This document shows, one piece after another, positions 13,468-15,948 of a stretch of DNA of 15,948 bases (the stretch's first letter is position 1; each line of letters opens with the position of its first letter). The stretch spans positions 1 through 15,948 of the forward strand of contig JAJFMB010000283.1 in assembly GCA_021772355.1 (NCBI GenBank), given 5' to 3'. The notes beneath the pieces are model-generated. The model saw only the letters and a list, made by a program, of their open reading frames with translations, had not been told where the DNA came from and did not search any database. The translations under genes were made by a program, and so were the position numbers. This DNA comes from Chlamydiota bacterium. Lineage in GTDB: Bacteria; Chlamydiota; Chlamydiia; Chlamydiales; JAJFMB01.

Positions 13468-15285
13468 TGGTAGTCCTAATTGATTTTTATAGTTCTGAAT
13501 AGTTTCTTGAAGCACGGAAGAAAGTGTTTCATTTTCCAGCCATTGACGATAGTTTTTAGGACTTTTATCTGCATTTTGAGCGAGCCGAAAACCCTTTTGC
13601 CATGTAAGGAGATATGTTTTTTCTAATTTTCTTAAAGTCTCTAGCTGTTTTTTCTTCTCATCCAATTGCGCTTCTTTGTCATTTAACTGAGATAAAACCT
13701 CTTTGTACGTTTCCATTGTGTCGAATTGTTCCGCTTCGTGAAAAATTTGATTTTTAAGCTTATCTTTTTCCGTTTTTAGGGCTTGCATCTCTTTTTCAAG
13801 TTGCTCGAAAGTGAGCTGTGTCGCGCGATCGATAGCATTAGCTAGCAACGCGTGGGCAGCGTCGATAGGCGATGTTTGAGGAAAGTATTCTTTAGCTTTT
13901 TGGTGAATAAGCGAGATCACCCCTTCTTCTAACTGTAGCTGTGGTTGCGCAAAATGGAGGTTTTCATAAAGTGATGTCTCTATCTCCTCTTCCGACAAAG
14001 GGGAAATATCGATAATTTTAAAACGACGCAGAAAGGCTTCATGAGTTTTAATGTGTCGCTCGAAATCCTCTGGCGTCGTCGCTGCGATAACATAAGGGAA
14101 TTTATCGCAGAATGTTTTAAATTCATCATGAGAGTCTCCGTTAATCCCTCTTGCAACAAAGGCTGCGTGGATCTCATCAAAAAAGAATATCGCCTCTCCT
14201 TCGTGATGTTTAAAGCGCTTTTTGATGCCGTCGAAGCTGATTCCATGCATCTGACCAAATGAGCTTGCATTACAACTAAAGAGATGTTTGTTCCTCATAA
14301 GATCACAACAGGTATTTTGCTCAACTCTTTCTGCATAAGAAGTGACGAGCTTCGTTTTTCCTGTCCCCGCTTTTCCAACGAGTAAGACTCCTTTATTACT
14401 GCGAAAAGCTTCTTCCATTTGACTGTGGACATCTCTTCGTGAAAAAATAGGAGGCTTCCCCCCTTTTTTGATCGACATATTAAGATTATCAAGACCGTAG
14501 CACTCTTTTGGGCAAGGTTGTAAATAGCGATCATAACAAATCAGAAAGGCTAATGTCGCCGCAGTAATAAGCACAGCAGCTAGCAGAGCAAGGGGAATGT
14601 TTCCCGTCACGCTAAAAACAGTACCAAAAATTGTGGATGGGTATAGTAAAATGGTCAAATACATTTCTAATCGGTACTTTGCTTCAAAACTGCTGGAACC
14701 ACCACCAACACCCCATTGCCTGTGTTCCGGTTCCCCGATATCCCTTAGTCCAAGCGATTCAATAAAAAGATTCAATACGTGGTCGATGAAATAAAAGGCT
14801 TCTGTGGAAAATTCACTAAATAGCGCTTTACCTTTCACTTCTAAAACACTTTTTAGAGCTTCATCTTTTAACAATGATTGCGTTGTTGCCTTTTGTCGTA
14901 GTGATTCTTTGGAATTACTGTTGCTAAGCTCCATCAATTCTTCTTCTGGAAGTAATTTGATTAAAACTGTCATCCATTGTTCAGCATCAGAGCTTTCAAT
15001 TAATTGATTATGTAATAAATTTTTTAATGTTTCGGCGGGGATCTGTTGAAGTTTTTTCTTTACATTAGAATTAAATAATTTATTTGCATCAAGAACTGCT
15101 TTTTTAATGTCTCCAACCTCCTCTGAATTGAGCTTATAGGCCGGATTTTCGGAAACTTTGACTTTGATCGCGTCTAAACGTCTCTCTAGATTATTATGAA
15201 TAAAGAGTTTTGACGTTTTTTTAGGTAGGTTAAATGTTTCAAAATAGTTGAAATTGCTGTAATTTAGTTTTGTTGGAATAACCAT
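13408..15285 (-). CDS. Membrane-anchored AAA+ ATPase, ClpA/B first-ATPase-domain type
   Basis: 625 residues. Residues 1-205 are a helical, unassigned N-terminal region. Two membrane segments follow (~208-226 and 230-250). A ClpA/B NBD1-like module comes next: YGLDNLN (263-269) and PPIFSRRDVHSQM (278-290) mirror the ClpB entry 'YgrDLT...GRdeEI'; Walker A GKAGTGKT is at 304-311, Walker B AIFFFDEIHAAF at 365-376, sensor 1 VIAATTPEDF at 399-408, and the arginine pair FLRRF at 418-422. Residues ~492-560 form a charged coiled coil like the start of the ClpB middle domain. The second ATPase domain of ClpB is absent. Family knowledge implies ATP-driven protein remodelling; anchoring at the membrane is inferred from the two segments. 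GAGGT (15294-15290) precedes the ATG. The gene's 3' end is duplicated near proB. It is convergent with the EEP-like gene across a 72-base gap with no clear terminator. Confidence 0.85.
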   Translation of the reverse strand: MVIPTKLNYSNFNYFETFNLPKKTSKLFIHNNLERRLDAIKVKVSENPAYKLNSEEVGDIKKAVLDANKLFNSNVKKKLQQIPAETLKNLLHNQLIESSDAEQWMTVLIKLLPEEELMELSNSNSKESLRQKATTQSLLKDEALKSVLEVKGKALFSEFSTEAFYFIDHVLNLFIESLGLRDIGEPEHRQWGVGGGSSSFEAKYRLEMYLTILLYPSTIFGTVFSVTGNIPLALLAAVLITAATLAFLICYDRYLQPCPKECYGLDNLNMSIKKGGKPPIFSRRDVHSQMEEAFRSNKGVLLVGKAGTGKTKLVTSYAERVEQNTCCDLMRNKHLFSCNASSFGQMHGISFDGIKKRFKHHEGEAIFFFDEIHAAFVARGINGDSHDEFKTFCDKFPYVIAATTPEDFERHIKTHEAFLRRFKIIDISPLSEEEIETSLYENLHFAQPQLQLEEGVISLIHQKAKEYFPQTSPIDAAHALLANAIDRATQLTFEQLEKEMQALKTEKDKLKNQIFHEAEQFDTMETYKEVLSQLNDKEAQLDEKKKQLETLRKLEKTYLLTWQKGFRLAQNADKSPKNYRQWLENETLSSVLQETIQNYKNQLGLPPKLTKELVEQICREAAKTS

Positions 15286-15309
15286 AATTACCTCACTAAT
15301 TAACGTGTG

Positions 15310-15338
15310 ATAATAACATTTTAGTTGTATTATTACAA
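15310..15338 (-). promoter_or_regulatory. Possible promoter of the AAA+ gene
   Basis: On the minus strand, TTGTAA (15338-15333), a 17-base spacer and TATTAT (15315-15310). The start point would fall about 18-20 bases before the ATG, just ahead of the GAGGT ribosome site. The 123-base gap is very AT-rich, which raises the chance of a random match. No terminator for the oxidoreductase gene was seen in it. Confidence 0.4.
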
Positions 15339-15408
15339 TAATTTATATTAAATAAAGGTAAGTTGTAGCGTGCTGAAAGTTATCGATAAATATAATTAAA
15401 ATAAATAG

Positions 15409-15948
15409 CTAATCTAATAAACTAAAGTCTTCAAAGATAATGTCACGGTTTTTCACCTTTTCTTTTTTTAGGCCCTTCGTGAAAGAACACATCATTGGAT
15501 AAGGGCCGCATAAAAAGAAATTTTTATTTTTTACATCCCCTCCCAGATTTTCTACTAACTGGGGGACATTTAAAAAGCCTTGCTCATCGGAAAAAACAGG
15601 AAAATAGCGGATGTTGCCGTTCATTTTCACGTAATTTAAAATCTCTTCATGAAAATCGGCGCGCTGACGGTTTTTTACACAGTAGAATATATAGATAATT
15701 CTTGATTTCTGACTGATTGCTTCATGCCCGAGCATACTCAAAAAAGGCGTAACACCGATACCGCCGGAAACTAAAACGGCATCTTTACCGCTTTGCACCA
15801 AAAATTTCTCGTAAAACCTTCCGTAAGGCCCAAACACTACAGCCCTGTCGTTAACTTTCAAAGCATCTAAGCGCGAGGTATAATCCCCCAATTTTTTGAC
15901 AGTCAGACGCAGCAGCTCATCATTGGGAGCGGAGGAGATGGAAAAGGG
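15409..15948 (-). CDS. Flavin/NAD(P)H oxidoreductase of the ferredoxin-NADP reductase superfamily, C-terminal part
   Basis: The frame is open from base 15948, so the gene's 5' end is outside the window; 179 C-terminal residues are visible. An internal TTG at 15891 is not the true start, because conserved FAD-domain sequence lies before it. Visible motifs: PFSISSAPND (1-10 of the visible part, the FAD-binding RxYS-type strand), VVFGPYGRF (37-45), the NAD(P)-binding loop SGGIGVTPFLSML (61-73), the FLCGPYPMM motif (145-153) and a terminal FEDFSLLD (172-179) as in many ferredoxin-reductase-like enzymes. The protein moves electrons between NAD(P)H and FAD, then to an unseen acceptor. The missing N-terminus could carry a ferric-reductase-type membrane domain or a ferredoxin. 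The NqrF tail as I remember it differs, so I do not call it nqrF. Confidence 0.82.
   Translation of the reverse strand, partial: PFSISSAPNDELLRLTVKKLGDYTSRLDALKVNDRAVVFGPYGRFYEKFLVQSGKDAVLVSGGIGVTPFLSMLGHEAISQKSRIIYIFYCVKNRQRADFHEEILNYVKMNGNIRYFPVFSDEQGFLNVPQLVENLGGDVKNKNFFLCGPYPMMCSFTKGLKKEKVKNRDIIFEDFSLLD

Noticed and set aside
13408..15285. Full-length ClpB disaggregase
   Set aside because: Only one ATPase domain is present and membrane segments replace the Clp N-domain.
15409..15891. Oxidoreductase starting at an internal TTG (160 residues)
   Set aside because: Conserved FAD-binding residues lie in frame upstream to the window edge, so the gene is truncated by the window rather than short.

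Overview
The window most resembles the chromosome of a member of the Chlamydiota, probably an environmental chlamydia-like endosymbiont. The main evidence is the block at 5.4-7.6 kb: two tiny very basic proteins, then ybeY, then a CBS-domain CorC/HlyC-type membrane protein. From memory this matches the Chlamydia trachomatis CT421.1-CT421.2-CT422-CT423 order. The second tiny protein also looks like the 'small basic protein' family shared by Chlamydiae and Verrucomicrobia. Genus cannot be fixed from the sequence alone. No tRNA, rRNA, CRISPR array or insertion sequence was seen, and no gene-free stretch exceeds about 205 bases.

Layout. 1-529 (-): 5' part of a putative membrane protein running off the left edge. 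630-1976 (+): secreted GH15 glucoamylase. 2042-2617 (+): small exported protein of unknown function, followed by a clear intrinsic terminator. 5316-2772 (-): a two-gene operon with an unusual GNAT-ATP-grasp fusion and a pseudaminic-acid-synthase-like (PseI) enzyme, overlapping by 8 bases. 5423-7610 (+): the conserved chlamydial block of two small basic proteins, YbeY (with a substituted zinc ligand) and the CBS protein. 7749-8621 (+): a gamma-glutamylcyclotransferase-like protein. 11607-8616 (-): a compact proB-proC-proA operon, each junction an ATGA overlap, encoding glutamate-to-proline synthesis. 11812-13335 (+): a protein carrying the full residue signature of the endonuclease/exonuclease/phosphatase (EEP) superfamily. 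15285-13408 (-): a membrane-anchored ClpA/B-NBD1-like AAA+ ATPase. 15948-15409 (-): C-terminal part of a flavin/NAD(P)H oxidoreductase running off the right edge.

The most interesting region is 11.6-15.3 kb. The last 19 codons of the AAA+ ATPase gene, plus its downstream flank, occur a second time just upstream of proB (60 of 61 bases identical in the core). The two copies are direct repeats bracketing the EEP-like gene. This looks like the scar of a multi-copy [EEP-like gene + membrane AAA+ gene] module in which one ATPase copy was deleted down to its tail, or of insertion of the module next to proB. The second lead is the GNAT-ATP-grasp/PseI pair, which may make and ligate a modified nonulosonic acid, although no other gene of that pathway is in the window.
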